The position numbers and the translations under genes are program-made. DNA of 64,000 nucleotides, from positions 378,590-442,589 of the forward strand of contig CM020619.1 in NCBI GenBank assembly GCA_009829735.1, in the 5' to 3' direction. Numbering within the stretch: position 1 is the stretch's first letter; the number at the start of each line of letters is the position of its first letter. The notes beneath the pieces were generated by a model, which had not been told where the DNA came from, ran no database searches, and worked only from the letters and a program-made list of their open reading frames with translations. The stretch is from Pyropia yezoensis. Lineage: Eukaryota; Rhodophyta; Bangiophyceae; Bangiales; Bangiaceae. Of this stretch, positions 32,301-42,425 are shown in pieces.

Positions 32301-33479
32301 CACGTGCGGGGATGCCACCCGTTTGCACGAAATCGTATGAGTCTTCATAGGCGGACATCCGCTAAGAAACTGTTCCCCCCGGATGGGCCCAACGAGCAGG
32401 TCGCTATCGACATACTCGGGCCGCTTCCGGTAACGGAAGAAGGGAACAGGTACATCCTGGTCATGTCGGACCGCTTTACTAAGCTGTCACGGGCAGTAGC
32501 AATCCCGAACGATATGGCCTACACCATCATGAACGCAGTGGTTGACCACTGGATCAGTGCTTACGGAGGAATAAAGCAACTCCTCTCCGATAACGGAGCA
32601 AACCGTACGTCAGCATTCTGCACTAAGGTCCTGGGCATGTTCGGTATCGAACACCGTCGGGCATCCGACTACCGCCCGCAATCCAACGTGCAGGTGGAGC
32701 GGTTCAACCGCACCATCGTGAAGATGCTCCAATGCTATGTGGCGGAGCCCACGAAGACGTGGGACAGGCTTCTGTCCGTCTTGACCCTGGCATACAATGC
32801 CAGGCCTCACCGGAGTACCAGCATTGCCCCACTGGAATGGGTCATGCCGATGAGCGTCGGTAACCTGACGCTGCCACCGGGCAGATGCACTCGGTATGAC
32901 ATACCGAAGGGCCGACCGGCCGAACGGATCCACTTAGCTTGGTTGGCCAAGCTATCGTGGATGATTCCGAAGCTCAAGGGTGCCCTTGACCGTACACAAC
33001 TTCGATACAAGAAGAACTTTGAGGCCCGGCTACGGGTACGCAACGCAACCCTGGTGACAGGTGACTGGGTCTATATCAGACACCAGAAGTTCCGAGGGAA
33101 CAAGCTTATGCAACCGGTCAAGGGACCGTACCAGATCTTACACAGAGATGATCACTCTGTCATCCTGCACTCCGATACGGAGATACAACGCATCAAACTC
33201 AACGATGTGACACCTGCTCCGAAGCCGGAACAGCCTCAGCCGGTACCGGCTGGGTTGCTACATGAAGCTCTTACAACCCGCCGGTCAGATGACCCGGTGG
33301 GACCGGATGGGATTCTATGCCAAGTAGAGAGCGTGGTCGGACACACCGACCCGGACCTACCAGGACCCTGGTACGTCAAGGTGATGTGGGTCGGATACGA
33401 CTCACCCACCTGGGAACAGGCGGCAAATATACCCCGCCAACTTCTCATGCCATACATGAGGCGACGACGCCTACTGTAA
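29313..33479 (+). CDS. Pol polyprotein of element 1 (protease, RT, RNase H, integrase, chromodomain)
   Basis: The protein has 1388 residues in one open frame. The aspartic protease motif LDTGAG has Asp113. The reverse transcriptase shows FCIDYRRLN, the TTIDCNAGYWQI box and YLDD at 580-583. RNase H motifs follow (FVIDVDACD, ATERECLGVIWA, RSDHEPLRWL). The integrase zinc domain has its two His but reads C1001-H-P-F1004 where the family has C-x-x-C, so a zinc ligand is missing. The DDE triad is present (Asp1033 in DILGPL, Asp in LLSDNG, Glu in VQVERFNR), although the usual NGPQF box reads NGANR. The last 60 residues form a chromodomain (WYVKVMWVGY and TWEQAANIP), which directs chromoviruses to marked chromatin. 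It lies in the -1 frame relative to gag. Confidence 0.92.
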   Translation: MTGGRWGNPSKPPRSTAEKAPRRARLIRRRINPRVHLPAPTIRRQGIDDQPPRLGGEDGKPRHVEPDKGPVQDARATPDIGVGHVLFTLENLKVSATLGVDPQSTRSYYPVLDTGAGPSLIRKDTLPDKWLPRVRVTRGPTIKDANGRLIRTTAAMSLQVTIGELTTEVDFLVCETLSVPCILGCTFINVHVDAIRPGRRTVELQEADGTKRGHTAIVRDLTLQGSHVNMAEVYASVEPKTLRLAKRTRFEPLSETVLPVNCDLAGICRVKSNLRTYKRHGLTMANGLIDLPAGGSSLLVMANYRRKAVTLPKGTILGIAELYEGDILTPDKEGQVEPLEVLAVAETTERQQPDDRKPNPSTDPADIPPKDQEALKALAEADLDHLPPSVAEGIRRMLRKHDVMWTGGALGTIGATQHRIDLVPGARPARSQPHRAGLMQREIVDGEVKRMSEAKVIRPSMSEWGAPVVIVPKKDQTPRFCIDYRRLNVVTKKDSYPLPRMDECIDSLGEATVFTTIDCNAGYWQIPVAGEDIPKTAFVCHSGVYEFLRMPFGLSNAPATFQRAIDIILSGVKWRNCLVYLDDVIVFLRNMDDHVQHVDEVLTLLRNAGVTLRLKKCAVFQQTVEYLGHQITPGKLGVLEANTRALRDARYTTTQTQLKRFLGMCNVYRRFVKDFARIAKPLTVLTSSALPKVLQPPSPSEGEAFELLKQALLAPPVLALPHKRGTFVIDVDACDTQVGCTLLQGETIIGTDNAIPDLHPVGYFSRTLNPAERNYSATERECLGVIWAVQLLRPYLEGSRFIVRSDHEPLRWLLNLGDKDSDSHGRLARWRLKMAEHDYRTIYKAGSTHHLGDALSRLDTPSGDTRPVDEDIPVVPVCMVGNATQGMVDHTMAHLACPLTLADFREAQANDDDCKRHRANLLAGTAGIFSENEDGLIYRRAPADGRHQVVVPVSLRQAVMEREHESPTAGHPGGSRMFAAMRRFFYWPAMAVDVIDHVRGCHPFARNRMSLHRRTSAKKLFPPDGPNEQVAIDILGPLPVTEEGNRYILVMSDRFTKLSRAVAIPNDMAYTIMNAVVDHWISAYGGIKQLLSDNGANRTSAFCTKVLGMFGIEHRRASDYRPQSNVQVERFNRTIVKMLQCYVAEPTKTWDRLLSVLTLAYNARPHRSTSIAPLEWVMPMSVGNLTLPPGRCTRYDIPKGRPAERIHLAWLAKLSWMIPKLKGALDRTQLRYKKNFEARLRVRNATLVTGDWVYIRHQKFRGNKLMQPVKGPYQILHRDDHSVILHSDTEIQRIKLNDVTPAPKPEQPQPVPAGLLHEALTTRRSDDPVGPDGILCQVESVVGHTDPDLPGPWYVKVMWVGYDSPTWEQAANIPRQLLMPYMRRRRLL

Positions 33480-33930
33480 CAACCCAACCGACACCGACTT
33501 CGGCTGTTGGGGGGCGAGGCTTATACCTACTAAGTAGGGTGTCACATGGATTCGGCAAGACTTAGGTTCACTAAGTTGGAGCGGACTTAGGCAAACTAAG
33601 TAAGCTACTGACGTTAACAAGTTTACTTGAAGGAGATGACTAACTCCGATAATTTCAAAGTAACCTGAGGCTTACACCAAGGTAAACCTTCATCCATGGG
33701 GAAAGTGACGGACCTAGGAAGGTTGACCTTCATGAGTATTAACCAACCAGGATGGGTTGGGGGGCGCGGGAAAGAACCGAGGCAGGCCACGGCTAAGTCA
33801 GACGGGGTACTCCCCAATGGCAGGCACTGGTGTCATGCAAACGCCCCAGCGGGGGATGAGTTTATACTCACTACTACCCGGCCACCATAAGGGTCGCCGG
33901 GTCCCTCTCCCTCACAAACAGTAACACTCC
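33480..33930 (+). other. Element 1 non-coding segment after pol
   Basis: It contains several scattered copies of an ACTAAGT/ACTTAG motif (33525-33605). No coding frame is supported. Confidence 0.5.
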
Positions 33931-34659
33931 TCAGTGGGTAGACCCACTGCCCGAGGGAGGCCACTCGCGCGTAAGCGCGTACACCTCCATGCTCCACCGG
34001 TCGGCAATCTCACGACGGTCAATCACCCGAGTTACCTCGGTGCATAGCTGGACGAGGGTGCTGCGACCCGCCTCCACGTCCACCAGAGTGGACTGGAGGC
34101 GGTCCAGCACGCCACCGAAGCAACGCGCGGACCCAACCAGCGCAGCACCTGGAGGGATATCCCCCCAGCTATCAGAGAGACCCTCCCGCATCTCACGGGC
34201 AATGAGGGCGTCAACGCCCTCATACCATAGACGGGGACCCCCGTCGCGCATGACAGGGGCGGAAGGTGACACTGGCGCAGCCAGAGGAGCCACAGGAGCC
34301 GACACGGCTACCACCGGAGCCGGGGGCGCCTGATACGAGGCCCGGTAGGACCCCACGGAAGGGGCTCCATCGTAAACCCGGCGGGGCTCCGCCCGACGAC
34401 GGGACACCTCACGCTCCCCACCCGCAGAGCCCCTCTCTCGGGGACGGCGGCCAACCGCCACCGGTATCGGGTTACCGAACCACGGGGCGAGGATCTGAAG
34501 AGGGTCATGGATAACCATGGGAATACCCAGGTCAGGAACAGACTCGGTGGACGCTGTAAGGATATGCCCCCTAAATCCCCAAGACTCTAGCTTCGGGGAT
34601 AAGGACTGGGGCCTCTCCTTCCCTGTCCTTCTCAGCCAACTCTTTCCAAGACGCATCAA
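33931..34659 (-). pseudogene. C-terminal part of the element 1 antisense ORF
   Basis: This 242-codon minus-strand frame has a Pro/Ala/Val-rich part then an ordered C-terminal region. The order of features GGPRLWYEGVDALI, LVGSARCFGGVLDRL and IADRWSMEVYAL matches the C-terminal region of the element 2 antisense protein (GGP...Y.VGMIEDQL, SSLVLGTYASVLNNVVDRV, LAKQWSETFNGF). It is therefore probably the end of a homologous protein. It is separated from its N-terminal part (44975-46824) by the element 2 insertion and by broken frames at 34660-35314. Confidence 0.6.
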
Positions 34660-35314
34660 CTCCCTGGTAATCTGGAGATGCCGCGGTGTCCGGCCGAGAT
34701 TCTACGGGTCGCGGACGGTCAGCACGAGAGCCGCGGATCGGCTACCCGTTAGTACCCTGACTCATCCCCGGACGGATATTTTCTCTCTGCGGATCAGAGG
34801 ACTAACGGATCACAGGACAAGCCACATCTCTGACTCATCGGCCAGCCGGAACAATTTCCCCACGAGCCAATGGGAATGGCAAGATTTGCTGACCCACGGG
34901 AGATTTTCGACCCGAAGACTGGCGTCTGGCTTACACGCCTCTGCGGCCTTTCCGGCCGACCGGCGTGTGAGGCCAGCCGCGCGGCGCCACGAGCGCCGCA
35001 CGCCGCCCCCGCCCCCGCTTGGGGCTGTCTGGTGGGGCGCCTTGGGGCGCGCACACCCACCTTGACTTGTTCTGAGAGCCTATGCCTTGTTTTGAGCCCA
35101 TTGGTGCCGCCCCCCAGGCGGCACGGGCAATCGCATGCTTTGGGGCACCCTGGGTGCCCCTCCGGGGGTATACAATGCGTGAGTGCGGGCGCTACCCGGG
35201 GAGACCTCGGGGGGACAACAAACACAGACACAACGACCTCCTTTACCCTCGAACCCCTCGACCCCCTCGACCCTCACCGACGTCACGCCCATCTTCTTCC
35301 CCACCCCCATCACC
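34660..35314. other. Element 1 segment left of the insertion
   Basis: It should hold the middle of the antisense ORF, but no continuous frame survives. A minus-strand frame crossing the insertion junction ends at 35080. Confidence 0.4.
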
Positions 35315-35319
35315 GTCAC
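35315..35319. repeat. Target-site duplication of element 2, left copy (GTCAC)
   Basis: GTCAC directly precedes the LTR here and recurs at 44970-44974 directly after the other LTR, as expected for Ty3/gypsy integration. Confidence 0.9.
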
Positions 35320-35890
35320 TGTGGTATAAAACTCGATCCTCTCAGACACGTGTCTATATCCCTCGGGGGAAAGGGACAGGTAACACAGAAAGGGGAACTA
35401 CGAGAATGGTATGCCTGTTGCCTCACGTGCCTGCTCGCAGAGCAAACAGATACGCACGGTAGTGCACACGGGGAAGAGGAAAGCAAACGCGCAGTTGTCT
35501 TTTTCCTGAGGGCGCGGGCCAACGGCGCCTCGCTGTCCCTCTTAACGTGCATCTGGGGGAGCCTCGGCACGTTGGCCAGGTAGCCCCCCCATAACCCCGA
35601 GTGGCCCCGACCCGAGTCTAACCTCGTCAGGTCGGGGGCCACTATCACTACTAATTCTATTCCCACTCACTAATCTCACACTCAAATTCTCTCAAATCAA
35701 GTCCCTCACAAGTATGCGAAAACCCATCAGAAATCCCTCTCTCACGTGTGGATAGCGTAGTCCACCGCATCCCAGTGCCGGGCACGGGCCACGGCCGCCA
35801 ACCATCACCACACGGCGGGCGTGTTCTGGCACCTGGTGCCCTCTGGTTGTAGTCCCGGGTCGGCGCCAAGTCGGGGCCAGGGATGCTACA
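35320..35890 (-). repeat. 3' LTR of element 2
   Basis: 571 bp, beginning TGTGGTATAAAA on the plus strand and ending GATGCTACA. It is almost identical to 44399-44969. The TATAAAA near its outer edge points towards the antisense ORF. Confidence 0.93.
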
Positions 35891-36074
35891 TAGCTCCCTC
35901 CCTAGTCCGGCACGTCCTCGGGCCGAACTAGGTGCCACCGTGCACAGCCTCGAGCACGTCCACACCGGTGCCGAGGTCGAGCGTCTTCACCCTGGTCACG
36001 ATCACCTGCTCCGATTCTCTGCTCCCCTTCTTTCCTTCACCTTGGCCCTCTCGTTCCCCCGGAGTCTGGACGTC

Positions 36075-38192
36075 ATGTCCAGTTCCGAGATCCAAGCTGG
36101 GCCCGTGGTTCCGGCGGCGAGTGTTGCGGAGGAGAACTCGGGTAGTCGCGCCCCTCTCCTGCCTCCGGTTCCTCGGGTGTCGATGTCGGCGCCGGTCGCC
36201 ACGGCGGGGACGGATCGGGTTCCCCCGGCTTCTGTGATGCACCCGGTCGAGACCCCCCCGGTGGGTCTCCCGGAGCTGCTTCTTGGGCAGGATCCTCTGG
36301 CGGGCCGGCGCTACTCCACGGTGGTCGGCAACGCCAGTGCGGCCCAGTGCCATCAGAATTGCTTGGACCTCTGGCGCAAGGAACTCCAGCGCGGGGTCTT
36401 GACCGAGATGGATAAGGCTCGTCTTCACACGGCGGACCAGATGCGCCTGGCACAAGACCGCTCCCAGAGCTTCTCGGGTTCCTCTTGGGTTGCTCGTCTG
36501 GAGGATCTCCCCTTCGCGCTGGTGCTGGATCTACCCTTGACCGAGCGTCGCGTGTCCGCGTCCGTTCTCCGGTGGCAGGAGGAGGAAGGGTACGTCCACC
36601 GGGCGCTGAAGGTCTGGGACGAGGCGCTCAAGGGGTCGGGGAGCCTGAACTGCGACCCCCGTCCGAGCATGGTCGCTCTGGAGCCGCCTTTCCTGACCCG
36701 GAAGTACTCCAAGTTGTCACCGGCACGGGAGCAAGGCGAGCGACGCGGCCGTCAGCGTGACTTCCTCGTGAGCTGCAACCATCAGGAGTTCTGGAAGCTG
36801 GATAAGGCTAACCGGGCGGCGTACTACCCCAAGGTCATCCCGCAGCAGCAGGAAGTCGAGATCCCGGTCGGGTTTGCTCCTTCCGGCATCCCCTTCACCT
36901 GGTCATTCTTGGACGCCTTGACTCAGGCGTCGATCAAGGGCTTCTTCCACTCGATCCCGTACATGATGTACACGTCCGAGATGACAGTCCTGGCGGCCAA
37001 CCACTGGCTTCACGAGGTCTTGGTGTCCAACCGGCTTTGGTTTCTCCCTGACCTCCTGATGGTCTGGATTGTCGACAAGTTGACCGTCGACTTCCTGTGC
37101 AGCCAGGACGAAGAGTACAAGGGGCTCTTCCAGGCGATGATTGACTTCCGGCGTCTGGTGCCGGTGCATGACCGGAACTTCTTGAACGCGATTGCCGACC
37201 AGAACCGCCCGCGTCGGGATGGCTTCGGTTGGGCGCAGGTGGTCTACCAGTCTTCTCCGGCCAAGGTGCAGCTGGCGACGCCGCTTCCGGCGTGGCCGCA
37301 GCTAGGTAGCTTTCCTGCCCCGGCCGCCCTTGATCTTCTGCCAGTTGGGCCGCCGGTGCAGGAGTCGGGATGGGCCGCGGCGGTCGGTCAGGCGTCTGCG
37401 GCGGCTCCACTTCCTCCTGTTGCACCTGTCGCCCCGGTGGCCTCGCCTAAACCGTCGCCGGCGCTTTCACGCCCTGTTCCGGCTGTGCCGGTACTTCAAG
37501 CTCCTCCGGCAACGCGCCTGTCTGCGGCGAGTCTGGGGGTGATCGTGCGGTCGCCTACCACTCCGGCCGCTCCGCCTCGGACGCCTTCTTCCAACGCCGG
37601 CGGCGCTGTGCCTCCGCTGGAGTTGGGTACTCCGGTTTCGGGGGCCGTTGTGGACCGTCCGGTGGTGTCATCCTCGGGGCGAATCGAGATTCCGGCGCCG
37701 ACTCTGCGCCTTACCCGCTTCCGGGTGCCTGACTGGTACCTGATCCAAGGTGGTCCGACATGCGACCAGTACGACGTCGGTATGATTGAAGACCAGCTGG
37801 GTCGTCTTCCGGTGCAGGTTGAAGGCGTTGGGTCCTCCCTGGTGCTGGGTACTTACGCCAGCGTCTTGAACAACGTGGTCGACCGGGTGTTTGCTTGCGC
37901 GGACAGCGGCCAGATGTCGAACAGCCCGGTGGTTGGCGAACTTCTGGCGACCTTGACGCGGCATGGCTTGGCCAAGCAGTGGTCAGAAACCTTCAATGGC
38001 TTCCAGGGGCGCCGACGGGCATATCTGGATGAGCGGGAGCCCCCGGCAACTACCGGTACTACTCCGATGGCATCATACTGGGATGCACCGCGTCCACCGC
38101 ACTACGTCATCCCGTCTTCCTCCGGTTCCCGTCGTGCCGCGGAGGCAGCGCTGGAGGACACTCCCGCGGCTCAGCGTCCACGCCGGGAGTAG
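36075..38192 (+). CDS. Antisense ORF of element 2 between pol and the 3' LTR
   Basis: The 705-residue product from the ATG at 36075 lies on the strand opposite gag-pol. A disordered Pro/Ser N-terminus (about 1-60) is followed by an ordered helical region (about 75-430) rich in Trp and charged residues, with segments CLDLWRKELQRG, RRQRDFLVSCNHQEFW-like and FLPDLLMVWIVDKLTVDFL. A long Pro/Ala/Val linker (about 430-570) leads to a second ordered domain with VPDWYLIQGGPTCDQYDVG and LAKQWSETFNGFQG. The last part ends in PRRE. No signal peptide or clear membrane span is seen, so it does not look like an envelope protein. The element 1 frames at 33931-34659 and 44970-46535 share motif order with it. 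Function unknown; plant Ty3 elements such as Grande also carry antisense genes at this place. Confidence 0.75.
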   Translation: MSSSEIQAGPVVPAASVAEENSGSRAPLLPPVPRVSMSAPVATAGTDRVPPASVMHPVETPPVGLPELLLGQDPLAGRRYSTVVGNASAAQCHQNCLDLWRKELQRGVLTEMDKARLHTADQMRLAQDRSQSFSGSSWVARLEDLPFALVLDLPLTERRVSASVLRWQEEEGYVHRALKVWDEALKGSGSLNCDPRPSMVALEPPFLTRKYSKLSPAREQGERRGRQRDFLVSCNHQEFWKLDKANRAAYYPKVIPQQQEVEIPVGFAPSGIPFTWSFLDALTQASIKGFFHSIPYMMYTSEMTVLAANHWLHEVLVSNRLWFLPDLLMVWIVDKLTVDFLCSQDEEYKGLFQAMIDFRRLVPVHDRNFLNAIADQNRPRRDGFGWAQVVYQSSPAKVQLATPLPAWPQLGSFPAPAALDLLPVGPPVQESGWAAAVGQASAAAPLPPVAPVAPVASPKPSPALSRPVPAVPVLQAPPATRLSAASLGVIVRSPTTPAAPPRTPSSNAGGAVPPLELGTPVSGAVVDRPVVSSSGRIEIPAPTLRLTRFRVPDWYLIQGGPTCDQYDVGMIEDQLGRLPVQVEGVGSSLVLGTYASVLNNVVDRVFACADSGQMSNSPVVGELLATLTRHGLAKQWSETFNGFQGRRRAYLDEREPPATTGTTPMASYWDAPRPPHYVIPSSSGSRRAAEAALEDTPAAQRPRRE

Positions 38193-38337
38193 TAGTTGGA
38201 GGCAAGGAGGGTGAGGGTCTTGGGAGAAGCGAGGAGGGAAGAGGCGGAGAGAAGGGTTGCCCGAGCGGATGCTTGTTTTCCTTGATTGTTCCATGCTTGT
38301 ATTGCATGTTCTCCTTGATATACCCGTTCCCTTCTTC

Positions 38338-41300
38338 TCAATCCTCTTGTTCCGCATCCGTTGCGGATGAACTCGGCTCGTCCCGAGGGTCTTGGTTGGC
38401 CCCATCCTCTTGGTCCTCCTCCGAGTCCGACTCCAGAATCTTGCCGGCTCTGGCCACTGGAGTGCCCTCTATCCCGTTCCGTCGCGTGTAGGCACAGACA
38501 TCCGCGATGGGTAGCCGGTTTGAGGGTTCCCAGGTATCATCTGCCGGGTTAAAACCGAACCAGCGTACTCGCAGGTACAGGCGTCCGTCTCTCCAGGCAT
38601 GGTCCACAAACTTGACGTAGACATAATCCCGGCCTTCTTCTTGGCATAGCCAGGGTACTGCGGCCCGCTTGCGCCGGGTCAAATCCCGTTGGCTTGGCGG
38701 TGGAGCTCGGGTGACATGGTCGCTGCTTACCCGGTACGGGGAGCCATCCACGTCTAGGAGGAAGGTCCAGCCATCCGTATTCAGAATCTCATAAGGTCCA
38801 TCCGTCTTAGAGTCCAGCTTCCCCCGGGTCTTGCTATGGTTGTCCACAAAAACCCAGTCGCCACCACCCAGTTCCTTGTTCTTTTCCCGAACGCCCTTGT
38901 CATAGTCCCGCTTGTATCGCTCCTGGGTCTTTGAGATTGACTCCTTGACTCTTGGGAGCAGGAGCTTCAGTTGTTCCAGGAACTCATCCTTTGCCTTGGG
39001 ACCTGACTTCAGTGCAGGCTGGAGACCATCTGGTATTCTTTCCAGGGAGAAGTTGGTCAGCCGCCTTGGGGTGACAAAGTCGAGTGGAGCGACTCCCGTT
39101 GTCCGGTGAACTCGGGAGTTGTAGGCTAGAGTGAGGACAGCCAGGAGCTCGTCCCAGTCTTCTTGGTGCTCCTCCACGTAGTGCTGTAGCATGTCCACTA
39201 GGGTCCGGTTGAATCGTTCCACCTGGCCGTTCGTTTGCGGGTGGTACGTCGTGGTGTACAAGTTCTTGATGCCCATCAGGTCACAGACTCCTTGGAAGAA
39301 CAGGGATGCAAACTGGGGACCGTTGTCGGTTAAGACGGAGTCTGGAGGGCCGTAGGCAGCTATCCAGTACTCGCAGAAGGCTGACGTGACATCCAGAGCC
39401 GTGATGGTCCTCAGCGGGATTGCTCGAGTGAACTTGGAGAACCGGTCACAAATGATGAGCAGGTATATGTTGCCACTAGATGTTTCAGGTAGGGGCCCCA
39501 GGATGTCCATGCTTAAGCTTGCAAAGGGCTCCGCCGCAGGGAATAGGCGTAGCTTAGAAGTCTTCTTCCTCTGGGACAACCGGTTCCTTGCACAAGAAAC
39601 ACAAGCCTCCAGGTACTTATGGACGTCACTGGCCATGGTTTCCCAGTAATAGTGTCGTCTCACGGAAGCATACATCCGATTGATACCAGGATGTCCGGCC
39701 TGGGGAGACGAGTGCTCCAGGCGTAGGATGTCAGCTCGTAGGCCCCGGGGTACGTAGACTTAAGTGGCCCCATCGAAGGGTGACACCCGTACTAGGAGTC
39801 CGTCCGTAGACTCGGAGAAACGACTGTTCCGGTTCAGGTCCATTTGGTGGCGAAGCTCCAAGCATTGAGGGTCCGTCAGTTGTGCCTCCAGCATCCGGTG
39901 AATGGTCACCGGTTGATGAGCTTCAGGTGTCTCATACAGGGGAGCGTGCCAGCCACGTCCGACATTCGGGAGGATGAACCAAGGCATTTCCTCCGGGATA
40001 GGACCGGTATCGGCTGCAGGAGTCTCCAGCCGGGACATGGTGTCGGCGCAGTGGTGCTCCCTCCCTGCTCTGGTGCACACCTTGTACTTGAACTCCGAAA
40101 GGTGTAGGCGCCACCGGGCGACCCTTCCTTGACTGCTGTCCATACATAGCAGCCACCTTAGGCTGGCGTGGTCCGTCCGGATGAGGAACTCTTGTCCTTC
40201 AAGATATGGCCGTAACAGGAAGCAAGCCCAGACGACTGCCAAGCACTCGCGCTCGGTCGTGGAATAGTTCTTCTCAGCTGGAGTCAAGACGCGACTGTAG
40301 TAGCCTATCGGGAGAAAGTGCCCATCAGGTTGCTGCTGGAGTAGTGAGCACCCCACCTGGACGCCACAGGCGTCCGTCTCCAGAACAAACTGGCCCTCCC
40401 GCTTGGGTAACGCCAGTACTGGAGTGGTGGTCAGGTGCTTCTTGAGCTCTTCGAAGGCCGCGGTCTGCTTCTCGTCCAACACCGGGAGTTGTGCGGGAAG
40501 CTTCTTGCTGGTCAGCTTGGTCAGTGGCCGGGCAATCAGAGCATAGTCCCGTACGAACCGGCGATAGACGTTGCACATACCCAGGAAGCTCTTGAGTTCC
40601 GTATGGGTTTTGGGTTGCTGTGCATGCCGGAGGGCCTTGATGTTCTTCTCATTGACTCGGAGCTCCCCCGGACTCAGCACGTGCCCCAGATACTCCACCT
40701 CAGTCTCAAACAGGTGGCACTTCTCGGCCTTGAGGGTAACCCCAGCCTTGGACAGGAGGGCCAGGACCTCCCGAAGGTGCTCCAGGTGTTCCGCTGGGGT
40801 CTTGGAGAAAACGATAATGTCGTCCAGGTAGACCAAACATGTTCTCCACCTTAGCCCGGACAGGATGATGTCGATGGCTCTTTGGAAGGTGGCCGGAGCA
40901 TTGGTGAGACCAAAAGGAAGACGCTTGCACCGGAACAGTCCCAGGTGGCACGTGAAGGTAGTCTTGTCCTTGTCCTCGTCAGCCAGAGGGATCTGCCAGT
41001 AACCGGCATTACAATCCAGCGTCGAGAAGAGGGTGGCATCACCAAGAAAGTCGATGCAATCATCCATCCGGGGTATCGGGTATACATCCTTGACGGTCAT
41101 CTCGTTCAGGCGCCTGTAGTCAACGCAGAAACGGAAGTGACCGCCGGTTTTCGGGACGACTACCACCGAGAAAGCCCACTCGCCATCAGACGGCTCGATA
41201 ACATCCATCTTGAGCATCTTGTTAACCTGCTTCTCAATCTCATCCCGGCGATGAGGTCCAGCCCGCTATGGTTGCATGTGCACTGGCTTGGCATCTGGCT

Positions 41301-42282
41301 TGAGTTGAATCCGGTGTAGGGTGGCGTCCATCTTGCCCAGCTCTCCCGACCACAGGTGCCGATATTCCTGGAGGAGCTGCTCCAGTGCCTCCTTCAAGTC
41401 GGGAGGGACATTTTCTTGCTTGACCTTCGGCATCCCGGGTGGTGCTTGTTCGGGTTTCGGAGTAGCGCTGCCAGCCTGCTCTTGCTTCGGAGGTACGTCT
41501 AAGGCCGTCAAGTTCGATGCCAGTTCTTGTTGCAGGTTCAGGAGGTCCTCCTTGCTCATAGCACGGGCGGATCCCCGGTAAGGCTCTGCTGTACCAACTC
41601 GGGTGCTCTTGGCGAGGGTTATTGGCTTCCGGCTCACGTTGACGATTAGCACCGAGAAAGGGGTGTGCCTTTCTACCTTCTTGTGATGTCCGTGGGCCAA
41701 GTATAACCGGTGTTTCGCCAGAAATTCCTTACGTCCGTAGATCAGGCATTGACCTGCAATCCGGGTCGTTACTTGAACCTTGGTCTCCGAGCGAGGAGGT
41801 AGGAGCACCGGTTTGAAGAGAGTCAAGGTAGAGGGTGGGATGCGTTCCCTCTTGCTCTTGGCTACACGAACCTTGGCGTCCAGATGCTCCAATACCGGTG
41901 ACACAAACCCATGGTTGAACTGGACCTTCCCTTCTCCGGGTAGGATACTCTTGACATGCTGCTTCTGGAAGTCCCAGCCTAGGATGAGGGGGACTGATAG
42001 GGTCTTGACTATTAGAAAGGGAAAAAGCATTGGTTCATTGTTGACATAGATGGCGACAGGAAGACGGCCAAGCGGTCGTAGGGTTTGACCCGAAGCGTCG
42101 ACGATATGGGTTCGGGTAGGCGCTCTCCAGGCATGTCGACGCCAGCCCGGAGGTAACAGGTTCTCAGTGATGACGCTTGGTCCGGCTCCCGTGTTAACCA
42201 CCGGCGTAACAGCTTGGGGGAGGCTATCCCCCACACGCATACAAGCATTAATCTTGAGGTTTTCTTTACGCAGGACGAGCAA
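38338..42282 (-). pseudogene. Pol of element 2, broken by two in-frame stops
   Basis: One reading frame covers the whole of pol. Protease (NTGAG where the family has DTGA, so the catalytic Asp is Asn) is followed by a TAG stop at 41266-41268. RT (FCVDYRRLN, STLDCNAGYWQI, VYLDDIIVF) and RNase H (ETDACGVQVG, TERECLAVVWA) follow, then a TAA stop at 39760-39762. The integrase comes next with intact HHCC (GHPG, CVSCARNR) and DDE residues (MDILGPL, LTDNGPQF, GQVERFNR). The C-terminal chromodomain has LYLRVRWFGF and DTWEPSNRLP and an acidic tail. Both stops can be explained by single C-to-T changes at glutamine codons. The start is uncertain; the ATG at 42282 is the first seen, 144 bases after gag and in another frame. 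Confidence 0.88.
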
Positions 42283-42425
42283 GGTCCCCTTGAAGAAACA
42301 GGGTGTCCAGGCGGCTACCGGTTGAGCAGGTAACCGCCGTCCTTTCTCCCGGCACGCAAGGGGAGAACAGGTAGAAGGACCCTGCCGTTGGAGGTTCGGG
42401 AAGACACTTGGGGAGAGCGCCTGCC

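Noticed and set aside
35080-35349. Minus-strand frame spanning the left LTR junction of element 2
   Set aside because: It starts inside the LTR and runs into element 1 sequence, so it is a fusion made by the insertion, not a gene.
38338-42282. Reassigned stop codons (TAA/TAG read as Gln) as explanation for the pol stops
   Set aside because: Host genes here end at TAA and TAG in the expected places (VDAC, CAP, KDEL receptor), so the standard code is in use.
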